Assembly (NCBI RefSeq): GCF_035946055.1
Contig: NZ_CP108364.1
Span: 2,604,001-2,668,000 of the forward strand
DNA: 64,000 nt
Direction: 5' to 3'
Origin: Streptomyces sp. NBC_01341
GTDB lineage: Bacteria; Actinomycetota; Actinomycetes; Streptomycetales; Streptomycetaceae
Made by a program: the position numbers and the translations under genes. The first letter of the stretch is position 1, and each line of letters begins with the position of its first letter. The notes under the pieces are model-generated. The model was given only the letters and a program-made list of their open reading frames with translations, was not told the DNA's origin and searched no databases. This document shows, in pieces, positions 33,393 to 42,523 of this stretch.

Positions 33393-34208
33393 TCAGAAGA
33401 GCGTGCTCACCTCGGGCGCGGCCAGCTCCTCCAGGAGTTCCGGCCCGTTGTTGCGGACGTTGCTGACGGTGGTGGCCACCGGGTAGGCGCGCATCAGACC
33501 GCCGGGCGGCGGCGCGAGCAGCGCCTTCAGTTCCTCGACGTCGGTCCGCGACGGGTCGAGCCAGTCGTCCCAGCGGTCGGGCGTGAGCATCAGCGGCATC
33601 CGGGGGTGGATGTCGGAGAGCGAGCCGGGCCCCTCCGCGGGGGCCACGGCGAGCGGCGTCGTCTCCGCCTCGGTGGTGATCACCGAACAGGTCACCCACC
33701 AGGCCTGCGGGTGGTCGTCGGGAAGGGTCCGGTCCCGCCAGAACTCGTACAGGCCGGCCATGGCGAAGACGGAGCCGTCGGCGGGCGTCACGAAGTACGG
33801 CTGCTTACGGGGCCGCTTCCTCTTCCCCTTCTCCTCCAGCTGCCGCTCGTCGGCGCCGGTGACCCACTCGTAGTAGCCGTCCGCGGGCAGGATGCAGCGC
33901 CTCGACACGAAGGGGCGGCGGAATGACGGCTTCTCGTGGACGGTCTCCGCGCGCGCGTTGATCATGCGTGCGCCGCCCTCCGGTGTCTTCGACCAGGACG
34001 GCACGAGCCCCCACTTCAGGGTGCGCAGCTGGCGAACCGGCCGCTGGTCGTCCGCGTCCTTCACAGGACGGTCCAGAATCGCGTAGACCTCCTTGGTCGG
34101 CGCGACGTTCCAGTCGGGCTCCAGGGTCTCGGTCGGTTCCCACTTCTCGACACCGAAGAGCCCGGTCAGATCCTCTGGCCGCCGACTCGCTGCATACCGT
34201 CCGCACAT
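33393..34208 (-). CDS. SRAP-domain protein (YedK/HMCES), abasic-site DNA-protein crosslink enzyme
   Basis: 271 residues. It begins MCGRY, so after methionine removal Cys2 becomes the N-terminal catalytic residue, fixing the start at 34208. Other family markers: RWNVAPT-like DWNVAPTKE near residue 38, INARAET near 80, GYYEW with the catalytic Glu near 115, and HPRMP with the catalytic His near 195. HMCES/YedK proteins bind abasic sites in single-stranded DNA through a thiazolidine crosslink and protect them from nucleases. A basic insert (KGKRKRPRKQP) might bind DNA. The gene is divergent from the M50 protease gene. Confidence 0.93.
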   Translation of the reverse strand: MCGRYAASRRPEDLTGLFGVEKWEPTETLEPDWNVAPTKEVYAILDRPVKDADDQRPVRQLRTLKWGLVPSWSKTPEGGARMINARAETVHEKPSFRRPFVSRRCILPADGYYEWVTGADERQLEEKGKRKRPRKQPYFVTPADGSVFAMAGLYEFWRDRTLPDDHPQAWWVTCSVITTEAETTPLAVAPAEGPGSLSDIHPRMPLMLTPDRWDDWLDPSRTDVEELKALLAPPPGGLMRAYPVATTVSNVRNNGPELLEELAAPEVSTLF

Positions 34209-34281
34209 AAGTGCCAGACTGCCACGACCCGCCGGTCGAGCGGACGTGAATCCCTCGAGCATGGAAGGAGCCGCCCGCGCC

Positions 34282-34995
34282 ATGGACAGCACCGATCTGG
34301 GTGAGCTGTGGGACCGCGTCTTCGGAACCCAGGCCGCCCCCGCGCAGTGGCTGGTGGTCGTGACGGCCACCGCGGCGCTCGTCGCCGTCGTGCCGAACCT
34401 CATATGGCGGCTCTCCCGCAACGCGATCACCATCGCGCACGAAGGGGGTCACGGGCTGGTGGCCCTGCTCACCGGACGCCAGCTCTCCGGTATCCGGCTG
34501 CACTCGGACACCAGCGGGCTGACCGTCAGCCGGGGCAAGCCCACCGGCATCGGCATGATCCTCACCGCGGCGGCCGGCTACACGGCGCCCCCGTTGCTCG
34601 GGCTGGGCGGGGCCTGGCTGCTGGCAGACGGCCGGATCACCCTGCTCCTGTGGCTGGCGACGGCGCTCCTGGCGGTCATGCTGGTCATGATCCGCAACCT
34701 GTACGGGGCACTGACGGTCATCCTCACGGGCACGACCTTCCTGCTCGTGTCGTGGCTGACCTCGGCAGAGGTCCAGGCGGCGTTCGCGTACACCGTGGTC
34801 TGGTTCCTGCTGCTCGGCGGCGTACGCCCGGCGTTCGAGCTGCAGTCCAAGCGGCGCTACGGCGGTGCGCCCGATTCCGACGCCGACCAGCTCGCACGGC
34901 TGACGCACGCCCCGGCGGCGATGTGGCTGTTCCTCTTCCACGTGGTCTCACTCAGCTCGATGATCGGCGGCGGGCGCTGGCTGCTCGGGCTGTGA
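34282..34995 (+). CDS. M50-family membrane metallopeptidase
   Basis: 237 residues with about six transmembrane helices. The zinc-protease motif HEGGH (residues 53-57, in AITIAHEGGHGLVALLTG) starts the second helix, as in site-2-type proteases. A second metal ligand is less clear: the usual NxxPxxxxDG is not evident, the nearest candidate being NLYGALTVI. The protein might cleave membrane-embedded anti-sigma factors or signal peptides, or might be inactive. The ATG at 34282 follows GGAAGGAG at 11 nt; an ATG at 34261 (within that site) is less likely. Confidence 0.78.
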   Translation: MDSTDLGELWDRVFGTQAAPAQWLVVVTATAALVAVVPNLIWRLSRNAITIAHEGGHGLVALLTGRQLSGIRLHSDTSGLTVSRGKPTGIGMILTAAAGYTAPPLLGLGGAWLLADGRITLLLWLATALLAVMLVMIRNLYGALTVILTGTTFLLVSWLTSAEVQAAFAYTVVWFLLLGGVRPAFELQSKRRYGGAPDSDADQLARLTHAPAAMWLFLFHVVSLSSMIGGGRWLLGL

Positions 34996-35111
34996 AGGCC
35001 GGTGGGCGGGGCGCGGGTGGGCACCGGCCCTGTATCACCCTTGTATTACGCCCCGGTTTCTGCCCTTTTGATCAGGATCTGGGTTTGCGGTGAGCCACTA
35101 AAGTGAGGGGC

Positions 35112-36491
35112 ATGACCGAAAGTGCCGTGCACCCTGCCCTCTGGCCCGCCCCCCGTGCGACCGGGGCCGTCGACGCGACCGTCACCGTGCCCGGATCGAA
35201 GTCGGTCACCAACCGCGCTCTCGTGCTCGCCTCACTGTCCTCCGAGCCCGGCTGGCTGCGCCGCCCGCTGCGGTCCCGCGACACCCTGCTGATGGCGCAG
35301 GCCCTGCGCGCGATGGGGGTCGGCATCGAGGAAGGCGTTGGCCCCGACGGCTCCGGCGAGGCCTGGCGGGTCATCCCGGCCGGTCTGCACGGCCCGGCCC
35401 GGGTGGACGTCGGCAACGCGGGTACGGTCATGCGCTTCCTGCCGCCGGTGGCCTGTCTCGCCGACGGTCCCGTCCACTTCGACGGCGACCCCCGATCCTA
35501 CGAGCGCCCCCTGCACGGTGTGATCGACGCGTTGAAGGCGCTGGGCGCCCGGATCGACGACGACGGCCGGGGCACCCTCCCGCTCACCGTGCACGGAGCG
35601 GGTGCTCTGGACGGCGGGCCGGTGGCGATCGACGCCTCCTCCTCGTCCCAGTTCGTCTCCGCGCTGCTGCTGTCCGCGCCCCGCTTCAACCAGGGGGTGG
35701 AGGTCCGCCACACCGGCTCCGCGCTGCCCTCCATGCCGCACATCCGGATGACGGTCGACATGCTGCGCTCGGTGGGCGCCCAGGTCGACGAGCCCGAGTC
35801 GGGGGGCGAGCCGAACGTCTGGCGGGTCTCCCCCTCCGCGCTGCTGGGCCGCGATCTGACCGTGGAGCCCGACCTTTCGAACGCCCAGCCCTTCCTCGCG
35901 GCGGCGCTGGTGACCGGTGGCCGCGTCACCGTCCCCGACTGGCCGCTGCGGACCACCCAGCCGGGTGACGCGCTGCGCGAGATCTTCACCGCAATGGGTG
36001 GCTCGTGCGAGCTGACCGAGCGGGGCCTCACCTTCACGGGCTCGGGCACCGTCCACGGGATCGACGTCGACCTGAGCGAGGTCGGTGAGCTGACGCCCGG
36101 CATCGCGGCCCTCGCCGCGCTCGCGGACTCCCCGTCCACGCTGAGCGGCGTCGCCCACCTGCGGCTGCACGAGACGGACCGGCTGGCCGCGCTGACCAAG
36201 GAGATCAACGGCCTCGGCGGCGACGTCACGGAGACCGCCGACGGTCTGCACATCCGGCCCCGGCCACTGCGGGGCGGGGTGTTCCACACGTACGACGACC
36301 ACCGGATGGCGACGGCGGGCGCGATCATCGGCCTCGCCGTGGCCGGGGTGGAGATCGAGAACGTCGGCACGACCGCGAAGACCCTGCCGGACTTCCCGGA
36401 GATGTGGACCGGCATGCTCGGCGAGCCGTCCGGCGCGGTCGGCGTCGCCCCCGGGGCACTCGGCGCCTCCCGCGGAAGCAGCGGGGTCTGA
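35112..36491 (+). CDS. aroA: 3-phosphoshikimate 1-carboxyvinyltransferase (EPSP synthase)
   Basis: 459 residues, two inverse alpha/beta domains. Signatures: [16 protein letters not shown] near residue 24 (PEP and shikimate-3-P binding), [14 protein letters not shown] near 98, and [15 protein letters not shown] near 350, with the catalytic Glu/Arg. It joins shikimate-3-phosphate and PEP to make EPSP on the way to chorismate. The ATG at 35112 has GAGGGG five nt upstream. The rsgA start follows 4 nt after its stop, so the two genes are one transcript. Confidence 0.96.
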   Translation: MTESAVHPALWPAPRATGAVDATVTVPGSKSVTNRALVLASLSSEPGWLRRPLRSRDTLLMAQALRAMGVGIEEGVGPDGSGEAWRVIPAGLHGPARVDVGNAGTVMRFLPPVACLADGPVHFDGDPRSYERPLHGVIDALKALGARIDDDGRGTLPLTVHGAGALDGGPVAIDASSSSQFVSALLLSAPRFNQGVEVRHTGSALPSMPHIRMTVDMLRSVGAQVDEPESGGEPNVWRVSPSALLGRDLTVEPDLSNAQPFLAAALVTGGRVTVPDWPLRTTQPGDALREIFTAMGGSCELTERGLTFTGSGTVHGIDVDLSEVGELTPGIAALAALADSPSTLSGVAHLRLHETDRLAALTKEINGLGGDVTETADGLHIRPRPLRGGVFHTYDDHRMATAGAIIGLAVAGVEIENVGTTAKTLPDFPEMWTGMLGEPSGAVGVAPGALGASRGSSGV

Positions 36492-36495
36492 GGAC

Positions 36496-37512
36496 GTGCG
36501 CCGTTACGGGAAGAACCCCGACGAGGACGACATCCGTTTCCGTCCCAACCCCAAGGGCAACCGGCCCCGGACGCACACCCGCCCCAAGCACGAGGACGCC
36601 CAGGAGGGCATGGTCCTCACCGTCGACCGGGGCCGGCTGACCTGCCTGGTCGACGACCGCACGGTGATGGCCATGAAGGCCCGGGAGCTGGGCCGGAAGG
36701 CCGCCGTGGTGGGCGACCGCGTCTCCCTCGTCGGCGACCTGTCCGGCGACAAGGACACCCTGGCCCGCATCGTGCGGATCGGCGCCCGCACCTCGGTGCT
36801 CCGCCGCACGGCCGACGACGACGACCCCTTCGAGCGAGTGGTCGTGGCCAACGCCGACCAGCTGGCCATCGTGACGGCACTCGCCGACCCCGAGCCGCGG
36901 CCCCGCATGATCGACCGCTGTCTGGTGGCCGCCTACGACGGCGGGCTCAGCCCGCTCCTCGTCCTGACGAAGTCCGACCTGGCCTCGGCGGACAAGCTCC
37001 TGGAGGCGTACACCCCGCTGGGCGTGCCGTACATCGTGACCAGCCGCGAGGAGCTGGAGAGCGGCGATGCCGCAGAGCGGGTGCGCGAGCTGCTGCACGA
37101 CCGGGTGACGGCCTTCGTCGGGCACTCGGGCGTCGGCAAGACGACCCTGGTCAACGCCCTGGTCCCGAAGGACAGGCGCCGCACGACGGGCGTGGTCAAC
37201 GCGGTCACGGGCCGCGGCCGTCACACCACCACGTCGGCGCTCGCCCTGCCGCTGCCGGACGACCGCGGCTGGGTGGTCGACACCCCGGGCGTGCGGTCCT
37301 TCGGTCTCCACCACGTCGACCCCTCCCGTGTGATCAACGCGTTCCCCGACCTCCAGCCCGGCACCGAGAACTGCCCGCGTGGCTGCACGCACGACGGTCA
37401 GGAGCCGGAGTGCGCCCTGGACGCCTGGGTCGCGGACGGACACGCCGACCCCGCGCGCCTCGACTCGCTGCGCAGGCTCCTCTCGACCCGGGAACGGCGC
37501 GAGGGCGACTGA
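36496..37512 (+). CDS. rsgA: ribosome small-subunit-dependent GTPase RsgA
   Basis: 338 residues: an N-terminal OB-fold (about 35-110), a circularly permuted GTPase domain with G4 (TKSD) before G1 (GHSGVGKTTL) and G3 (DTPG), and a C-terminal zinc knuckle with CPRGCTHDGQEPEC. RsgA matures the 30S subunit by releasing assembly factors and checking the decoding centre. The GTG start lies 4 bp after aroA; translation is probably coupled because no separate ribosome-binding site is convincing. Confidence 0.95.
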   Translation: MRRYGKNPDEDDIRFRPNPKGNRPRTHTRPKHEDAQEGMVLTVDRGRLTCLVDDRTVMAMKARELGRKAAVVGDRVSLVGDLSGDKDTLARIVRIGARTSVLRRTADDDDPFERVVVANADQLAIVTALADPEPRPRMIDRCLVAAYDGGLSPLLVLTKSDLASADKLLEAYTPLGVPYIVTSREELESGDAAERVRELLHDRVTAFVGHSGVGKTTLVNALVPKDRRRTTGVVNAVTGRGRHTTTSALALPLPDDRGWVVDTPGVRSFGLHHVDPSRVINAFPDLQPGTENCPRGCTHDGQEPECALDAWVADGHADPARLDSLRRLLSTRERREGD

Positions 37513-37629
37513 GGCACCGCGGGTCGGCTCACGCAGTCCGACTCGCGCACGTTTGCGAGGTCCGGCGGCTGGTAAGGGCATAATCGCGTCGAGCGTGACG
37601 AGGCGTCACCTACGTGGGAGGCACGGACG

Positions 37630-37953
37630 ATGGCGTGGTTGCTGGTCGTGGTCGCCGGACTGCTCGAGACCGGCTTCGCCGTGTGCCTCAAGCTCTCGCA
37701 CGGATTCACCCGGCTCTGGCCGACGATCGCGTTCTGCGCGTTCGCGCTGGGCAGCTTCGGTCTGCTCACGCTGGCACTGAAGAAGCTCGACGTCGGCCCC
37801 GCGTACGCCGTGTGGACCGGTATCGGGGCGGCGGGCACGGCGATCTACGGCATGGTCTTCCTCGACGACGTGGTCTCCACGCTGAAGCTGGTGTCGATCT
37901 CCCTGGTGATCGTCGGGGTCATCGGGCTGCAGCTCTCGGGGTCCTCGGCCTGA
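37630..37953 (+). CDS. SMR-family efflux protein (SugE/Gdx-like)
   Basis: 107 residues, four transmembrane helices, with the essential glutamate in AGLLETGFAV (Glu13). GLLETGFAVCLKLSHGFTRL and GPAYAVWTGIGAAG resemble E. coli SugE/Gdx, the guanidinium exporter group, more than EmrE, so guanidinium or small quaternary cations are likely substrates. GGGAGG lies 12-17 nt before the ATG. The last 109 bp overlap the end of the opposing TetR gene. Upstream a small hairpin (GTGACG/CGTCAC around 37595-37609) is visible; I could not match it to a guanidine riboswitch. Confidence 0.87.
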   Translation: MAWLLVVVAGLLETGFAVCLKLSHGFTRLWPTIAFCAFALGSFGLLTLALKKLDVGPAYAVWTGIGAAGTAIYGMVFLDDVVSTLKLVSISLVIVGVIGLQLSGSSA

Positions 37954-38513
37954 GCCTCCGGGGCGTCTCCCACCCGGCCGGCCACGGGATCCGCCGGCAC
38001 CAGCGCGTACGAGACGGCGAGCCTGAGCGCGATCTCGCAGGCCAGCTCCAGTTTCGCCCGGTCGTACGCTGCCGGGTCCTCCCGCAGGGCCACGACCGCC
38101 CGGTCCCGTACGAGCGTGAGCAGTTCGACGGGTGTGGGCAGCGCCCGACCCGCGCGGAGCCCGGCCGCGGGAGCCACCGGCTGGGGTAAGCGCTCCCCCC
38201 AGACACCGGTGAGCAACGCTTTGACCAGTACGTTCGCGCCGGCCGCCCGGACCGTCCAGCGGGCTAGCTCGGCGGGCCCGCCCCCCTGTCTCCGGTCGGC
38301 GCCGAGCGTCCGGTCGACGCCCGCCAGGTAGCCGTCGGCCGCGCGCCTGATGAGGGCGCGGGCCAGGCCGTCCTTGCTGCCGAACTCGTTGTAGAGCGTC
38401 TGCCGGGACACCCCGGCCCGGGCCGCCACGTCGACCATGCGCACCGACGTCCAGGACTGCCCGGAGAGCGCCGAGTGCGCGGCGTCCAGAAGGGCTTCAC
38501 GCGCTGTCGGCAT
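37845..38513 (-). CDS. TetR-family transcriptional regulator
   Basis: 222 residues. N-terminal TetR helix-turn-helix (about 8-55: MVDVAARAGVSRQTLYNEFGSKDGLARAL) and a divergent ligand-binding domain. It is convergent with the SMR pump gene, and its last 36 codons lie antisense within the pump coding sequence, so it may repress that pump. The tail (SCSPMTPTITREIDTSFSVE) looks like a non-conserved read-through created by loss of an earlier stop. The ATG at 38513 gives the standard TetR N-terminus. Confidence 0.85.
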   Translation of the reverse strand: MPTAREALLDAAHSALSGQSWTSVRMVDVAARAGVSRQTLYNEFGSKDGLARALIRRAADGYLAGVDRTLGADRRQGGGPAELARWTVRAAGANVLVKALLTGVWGERLPQPVAPAAGLRAGRALPTPVELLTLVRDRAVVALREDPAAYDRAKLELACEIALRLAVSYALVPADPVAGRVGDAPEAQAEDPESCSPMTPTITREIDTSFSVETTSSRKTMP

Positions 38514-38649
38514 CGTCGCCTCCCACGCCGGGACCTGCGCTTCAGAGTTGACGCGGCCGGGGCCCCTGTCAAGGGTCCGCGCGCGGAACAGCCCGGCGCG
38601 CGCACGGGTCCGTGTAGCCCGGGCGGGTGGCTGTGGATACTGTGACGGC

Positions 38650-39450
38650 ATGCCCGATTACCACGATGATCTGCGCCTTGCCCATGTCCTGGCGGACGCC
38701 GCCGACGCGGCGACGATGGACCGGTTCAAGGCTCTGGACCTCAAGGTCGAGACGAAGCCGGACATGACCCCGGTCAGCGAGGCGGACAAACACGCCGAGG
38801 AGCTCATCCGAGGTCATCTGCACCGGGCACGGCCCCGCGACGCGATCCTGGGCGAGGAGTACGGGGTCGAGGGCACCGGTCCGCGGCGCTGGGTCGTCGA
38901 TCCGATCGACGGCACGAAGAACTACGTGCGGGGCGTCCCCGTCTGGGCGACGCTGATCTCCTTGATGGAGGCGGGTGAGCACGGTTTCCAGCCCGTGGTA
39001 GGCGTGGTCTCGGCTCCCGCGCTCAACCGGCGCTGGTGGGCGGCGAAGGGCGCCGGCGCCTTCTCCGGCCGCAGCCTGACCTCCGCGACGCGGCTGCGCG
39101 TGTCGGAGGTCGAGCGGATCGCGGACTCCTCGTTCGCGTACGCCTCGATGACGGGCTGGGAGGAGCAGGGCCGGCTCGACGGGTTCATGGACCTGACGCG
39201 GGCCTGCTGGCGTACGCGCGGTTACGGGGACTTCTGGCCGTACATGATGGTCGCCGAGGGCTCGGTGGACATCTGCGCGGAGCCGGAACTCTCCTTGTGG
39301 GACATGGCGGCGAACGCGATCATCGTCCAGGAGGCCGGCGGGCGCTTCACGAGCCTGGACGGGGTCTCCGGTCCCGGCGGCGGCAACGCGGCCGCGTCGA
39401 ACGGGCTGCTGCACGAGGAACTTCTCGGCTATCTGAACCAGCGCTACTGA
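38650..39450 (+). CDS. hisN: histidinol-phosphatase, inositol-monophosphatase family
   Basis: 266 residues. Metal-binding motifs of the IMPase fold are present: GEEYGVEG near residue 75, DPIDGTKNYVRG near 92, and the C-terminal LWDMAANAIIVQEAGG near 225. In Actinobacteria this branch (HisN) dephosphorylates histidinol-phosphate, completing a step that E. coli performs with an HAD enzyme; the location corresponds to the S. coelicolor hisN gene as I recall it. The ATG at 38650 gives MPDYHDDLRLAHVLAD, the family N-terminus. Confidence 0.9.
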   Translation: MPDYHDDLRLAHVLADAADAATMDRFKALDLKVETKPDMTPVSEADKHAEELIRGHLHRARPRDAILGEEYGVEGTGPRRWVVDPIDGTKNYVRGVPVWATLISLMEAGEHGFQPVVGVVSAPALNRRWWAAKGAGAFSGRSLTSATRLRVSEVERIADSSFAYASMTGWEEQGRLDGFMDLTRACWRTRGYGDFWPYMMVAEGSVDICAEPELSLWDMAANAIIVQEAGGRFTSLDGVSGPGGGNAAASNGLLHEELLGYLNQRY

Positions 39451-39645
39451 CCCCGCGCCGCGATCGTGCCGGGGTCTCGTGCTCCCCGGCATCGCCGGCC
39501 CGTCCGAACAACCGTCCCGGCGCACACACCCCCTTGTTCAGTGCTGCGCGGGGTGCGACTCTGAGAGTCCCCCCATTTGTGAACTTGTGAATCGGCTCAC
39601 GAAGGCCGCTCCCGGGTTCGCATGACGAAGGAGGTGGCTCGTTCC

Positions 39646-40047
39646 ATGCTCGTCCGCGACGCCATGAGCACACTGGTCCTCACCATCGGCCCGGCCCACA
39701 CCCTCCGCCAGGCGGCTCGGCTGATGTCGGCCCGCCGGATCGGAGCAGCCGTCGTCCACGATCCCGACACCTGCGGCCTCGGGATCATCACCGAACGCGA
39801 CATCCTCAACGCCGTGGGCGCCGGACAGGATCCCGACGTGGAGACCGCCTCGACCCACACCACCACCGACGTGGTCTTCGCCTCCCCCACGTGGACCCTC
39901 GAAGAGGCCGCGGAAGCCATGACGCACGGGGGCTTCCGGCATCTGATCGTGCTGGACGGGGACGGCCCCATCGGCATCGTCTCGGTACGCGACATCATCC
40001 GGTGCTGGACCCCTGCCAGGAGGCGGCCCGCCGAGCTGGCGGTCTGA
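39646..40047 (+). CDS. CBS-domain protein (two-CBS module)
   Basis: 133 residues comprising a pair of CBS motifs (about 4-60 and 70-125) forming one Bateman module: VRDAMSTLVLTIGPAHTL with GIITERDIL, then TWTLEEAAEAM with GIVSVRDII. Such stand-alone modules bind adenosine nucleotides and sense energy state or partner with enzymes; no target is linked here. The ATG at 39646 is preferred because AAGGAGG lies 11 nt before it; an in-frame ATG at 39622 contains that site and adds 8 residues. Convergent with the catalase gene. Confidence 0.85.
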   Translation: MLVRDAMSTLVLTIGPAHTLRQAARLMSARRIGAAVVHDPDTCGLGIITERDILNAVGAGQDPDVETASTHTTTDVVFASPTWTLEEAAEAMTHGGFRHLIVLDGDGPIGIVSVRDIIRCWTPARRRPAELAV

Positions 40048-40069
40048 CCGGGCGAGGGCCGGGCACGGC

Positions 40070-40112
40070 GGCGGGCCGGACCCCTGAAACGTCCAGGGAG
40101 ATCCGGCCCGCC
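40070..40112. terminator. bidirectional terminator between the CBS gene and catA
   Basis: GGCGGGCCGGA and TCCGGCCCGCC, 11-bp perfect arms, with an inner CCTG/CAGG pairing, between convergent stops. Confidence 0.75.
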
Positions 40113-40133
40113 ACCGTCGGCAACGCGTCCGTA

Positions 40134-41585
40134 CTAGCCGCGCAGGGCCTGGACCGCGGCCTCCAGTCGCTTGCCGAAGTCTCCGTCCGCCTGACGGAAG
40201 TTGTTGATCGCGCGGTCGGCGATGTCGTCGCGCGAGACCTTGGCGATGAACCCGGCGAGGTTGTCGATCAGCCGGGCCTTCTCGTCGTCCGAGTACAGCC
40301 GGTACAGGTTGCCCGCCTGCACGAAGTCGTTGTCCTCGGAGTGGACCGGCGCCTCGTGGTTGCCCGAGCCGCCGGTGACGGGCACGGGCTGCCAGAGCGG
40401 CCGGTCGGTCTGGTTCGGGCCGCCGAAGCTGTTCGGCTCGTAGTTCTTCGCACCCTTGTGGCGGCCGTCGTAGAGGTGGCCGTCCCGGCTGTTGGTGCGC
40501 GCCTCGGTGGCGTGGGGACGGTTCACCGGCAGGTGGTCGGCGTTGATGCCGACGCGGTAGCGGTGGGCGTCGCCGTACGCGAAGAGGCGGCCCTGGAGCA
40601 TCTTGTCCGGGGACGGACCGATGCCGGGCACGAAGTGCGCCGGGCTGAAGATCGACTGCTCGACCTCGGCGAAGACGTTCTCCGGGTTGCGGTTGAGCTC
40701 CAGCCTGCCGATCTCGATCGGCGGGTAGTCCTCGTGCGGCCACACCTTGGTGAGGTCGAAGGGGTTGAAGCGGTAGTCCGCGGCCTCGGCCGCGGGCATG
40801 ATCTGGACCTGCACGGTCCAGCTCGGGAAGTCGCCCCGCTCGATGGACTCGCGGAGATCACGCTGGTGGCTGTCCGGGTCGACGCCGGAGAGGCGGACGG
40901 CCTCCTCGGTGGTGAGGTTCTTGATGCCCTGGTCGGTCTTGAAGTGGTACTTGACCCAGAAGACCTCGCCGGCCTCGTTGTTCCACTGGAAGGTGTGCGA
41001 GCCGTAACCGTTCATGTGACGGTAGGAGGCCGGGATGCCGCGGTCGCCGAACAGCCAGGTCACCTGGTGCGTGGACTCGGGCGAGAGGCCCCAGAAGTCC
41101 CAGACGTTGTCCGCCTCCTGCGAGCCGGTGTACGGGTCGCGCTTCTGGGTGTGGATGAAGTCGGGGAACTTGATGGCGTCCTTGATGAAGAACACCGGGG
41201 TGTTGTTGCCGACGAGGTCGTAATTGCCCTCTTCGGTGTAGAACTTCAGCGCCCAGCCACGGGGGTCCCGCGCCGCGTCGGCGGAGCCGAGGTTGCCCGC
41301 CACCGTGGAGAAGCGGAGGAAGGTCTCGGTCTGCTTCCCGACCTCCGAGAGGAACTTCGCCCGGGTCCACTGCGATACGTCACGGGTCAGCGTGAACGTG
41401 CCGTAGGCGCCGGCGCCACGTGCGTGGACGACGCGCTCCGGAATGCGCTCCCGGTTGAAGTGCGCGAGCTTCTCCAGGAGCGCCTGGTCCTGGACGAGGA
41501 CCGGTCCCCCCGGGCCGGCGGTCTCGCTGTTCTGGTTGTCGGCCACCGGTGCCCCGGCCTCCGTGGTGAGCGGTCCCTGCGTCAC
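40134..41585 (-). CDS. catA: monofunctional haem catalase CatA
   Basis: 483 residues from the GTG at 41585 ([19 protein letters not shown], matching S. coelicolor CatA as I recall). The distal histidine region reads [12 protein letters not shown], the active-site Asn lies in [11 protein letters not shown], and the proximal haem signature is [14 protein letters not shown] with the ligand Tyr. It decomposes H2O2. An in-frame ATG at 41597 would add four residues and has its own AGGAAAG site; GGAGG sits five nt before the GTG. The divergent gene catR encodes its peroxide-sensing repressor, and the shared region contains a promoter with an embedded operator. Confidence 0.93.
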   Translation of the reverse strand: MTQGPLTTEAGAPVADNQNSETAGPGGPVLVQDQALLEKLAHFNRERIPERVVHARGAGAYGTFTLTRDVSQWTRAKFLSEVGKQTETFLRFSTVAGNLGSADAARDPRGWALKFYTEEGNYDLVGNNTPVFFIKDAIKFPDFIHTQKRDPYTGSQEADNVWDFWGLSPESTHQVTWLFGDRGIPASYRHMNGYGSHTFQWNNEAGEVFWVKYHFKTDQGIKNLTTEEAVRLSGVDPDSHQRDLRESIERGDFPSWTVQVQIMPAAEAADYRFNPFDLTKVWPHEDYPPIEIGRLELNRNPENVFAEVEQSIFSPAHFVPGIGPSPDKMLQGRLFAYGDAHRYRVGINADHLPVNRPHATEARTNSRDGHLYDGRHKGAKNYEPNSFGGPNQTDRPLWQPVPVTGGSGNHEAPVHSEDNDFVQAGNLYRLYSDDEKARLIDNLAGFIAKVSRDDIADRAINNFRQADGDFGKRLEAAVQALRG

Positions 41586-41655
41586 GCGCGCCTCCATGAG
41601 TCTTTCCTGCGCACTGTCGTGTCCGCGCAGCCTGTCCTGCCCAATACCGAGAACG

Positions 41656-41683
41656 ATCCTACAATGGACTTTGTCCAAGTCAA
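41656..41683 (-). promoter_or_regulatory. catA promoter with candidate CatR operator
   Basis: On the minus strand, -35 TTGACT (41678-41683), a 16-bp spacer, -10 TAGGAT (41656-41661). The spacer contains the inverted repeat TGGAC-AAA-GTCCA (41665-41677). A second TTTGACTTT lies upstream at 41693-41702. A Fur-family repressor bound here would block RNA polymerase directly. Confidence 0.65.
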
Positions 41684-41742
41684 TCAGCCATCTAAAGTCA
41701 AACCCACTCAGGACAGAGCCGTCCCGCTGCTAGGCTGGCCCC

Positions 41743-42162
41743 ATGAGTGACCTCCTGGAACGACTTCGTGGACGCGGCTGGCGAATGACGGCTCAGCGGC
41801 GCGTCGTGGCCGAGGTCCTCGAGGGGGACCACGTGCACCTGACAGCGGACGAGGTTCACGCGAGGGCCGTCACCCTGCTTCCGGAGATCTCCCGCGCCAC
41901 CGTGTACAACACGCTGGGCGAGATGGTCTCCCTCGGCGAGGTCATCGAGGTCTCCACCGACCGCCGGGCCAAGCGGTACGACCCGAACGCCCACCGCCCC
42001 CACCAGCACCTGGTGTGCGGACGCTGCGGCGCTATCCGCGACGTGCACCCGTCCGGCAACCCGATGGCGGACCTGCCGGCCGAAGAACGTTTCGGCTTCA
42101 CGGTCTCGGACGTCGAAGTGACCTACCGCGGCGTCTGCCCGAACTGCGCCACCACCGTCTGA
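41743..42162 (+). CDS. catR: CatR, Fur-family peroxide-responsive repressor
   Basis: 139 residues of the Fur/PerR family. The winged helix (about 1-80) includes SRATVYNTLGEMVSLGEV, followed by the H-rich metal region (AHRPHQHLVCGRCG) and a C-terminal CPNC, giving two CxxC zinc motifs. In S. coelicolor CatR represses catA and itself and is inactivated by H2O2. The divergent arrangement with catA confirms the assignment. The ATG at 41743 has no strong ribosome-binding site; TAGGCT just upstream could be a -10 giving a leaderless or very short leader. Confidence 0.92.
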   Translation: MSDLLERLRGRGWRMTAQRRVVAEVLEGDHVHLTADEVHARAVTLLPEISRATVYNTLGEMVSLGEVIEVSTDRRAKRYDPNAHRPHQHLVCGRCGAIRDVHPSGNPMADLPAEERFGFTVSDVEVTYRGVCPNCATTV

Positions 42163-42310
42163 CGCGCCACCAGGGCCGCCCGCGCGCGGGCCTGTCCGGC
42201 TTCCGCGTACCGGTCTCGGCGCGAACCCCGCGAACCCTTCGGAGCGGACACGTTCACCCAGCCCTCGCGCGGCACGGCGGTCGCCTGAAGTCTTTGCACG
42301 GGCGCATACG

Positions 42311-42348
42311 ACAGAGGCCCGGATCCTTGGAAGGATCCGGGCCTCTGT
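42311..42348. terminator. terminator of the first initiator tRNA
   Basis: Perfect 18-bp arms (ACAGAGGCCCGGATCCTT at 42311-42328, its complement at 42331-42348) with a 2-nt loop, seven bp downstream of the tRNA on the minus strand. Confidence 0.85.
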
Positions 42349-42354
42349 CTTCAG

Positions 42355-42428
42355 TAGCGGGGACAGGATTTGAACCTGCGACCTCTGGGTTATGAGCCCA
42401 GCGAGCTACCGAGCTGCTCCACCCCGCG
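42355..42428 (-). tRNA. initiator tRNA-fMet (CAT), copy 1
   Basis: Full cloverleaf on the minus strand: D-arm GGAGCAGCTCGGTAGCTC, anticodon loop CTCATAA, T-loop GGTTCAAATCC. The three G-C pairs of the anticodon stem (GGG/CCC) and the unpaired first position (C1 opposite U72) identify the initiator species. CCA is not encoded. Identical in sequence to copy 2 at 44782-44855. Confidence 0.96.
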
Positions 42429-42523
42429 TCGTTGTGAGTGCAACAGTACGGCACCCCCACCGGGCGGAGCAAATTCATTCGCCGGCCACCCGTGAGCAGC
42501 CCGGAGACGCCCGCAACGCGCCG

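Noticed and set aside
37590..37629. Possible guanidine riboswitch before the SMR pump
   Set aside because: A GTGACG/CGTCAC hairpin exists, but I could not match the conserved blocks of guanidine-I, -II or -III elements; a covariance-model search would be decisive.
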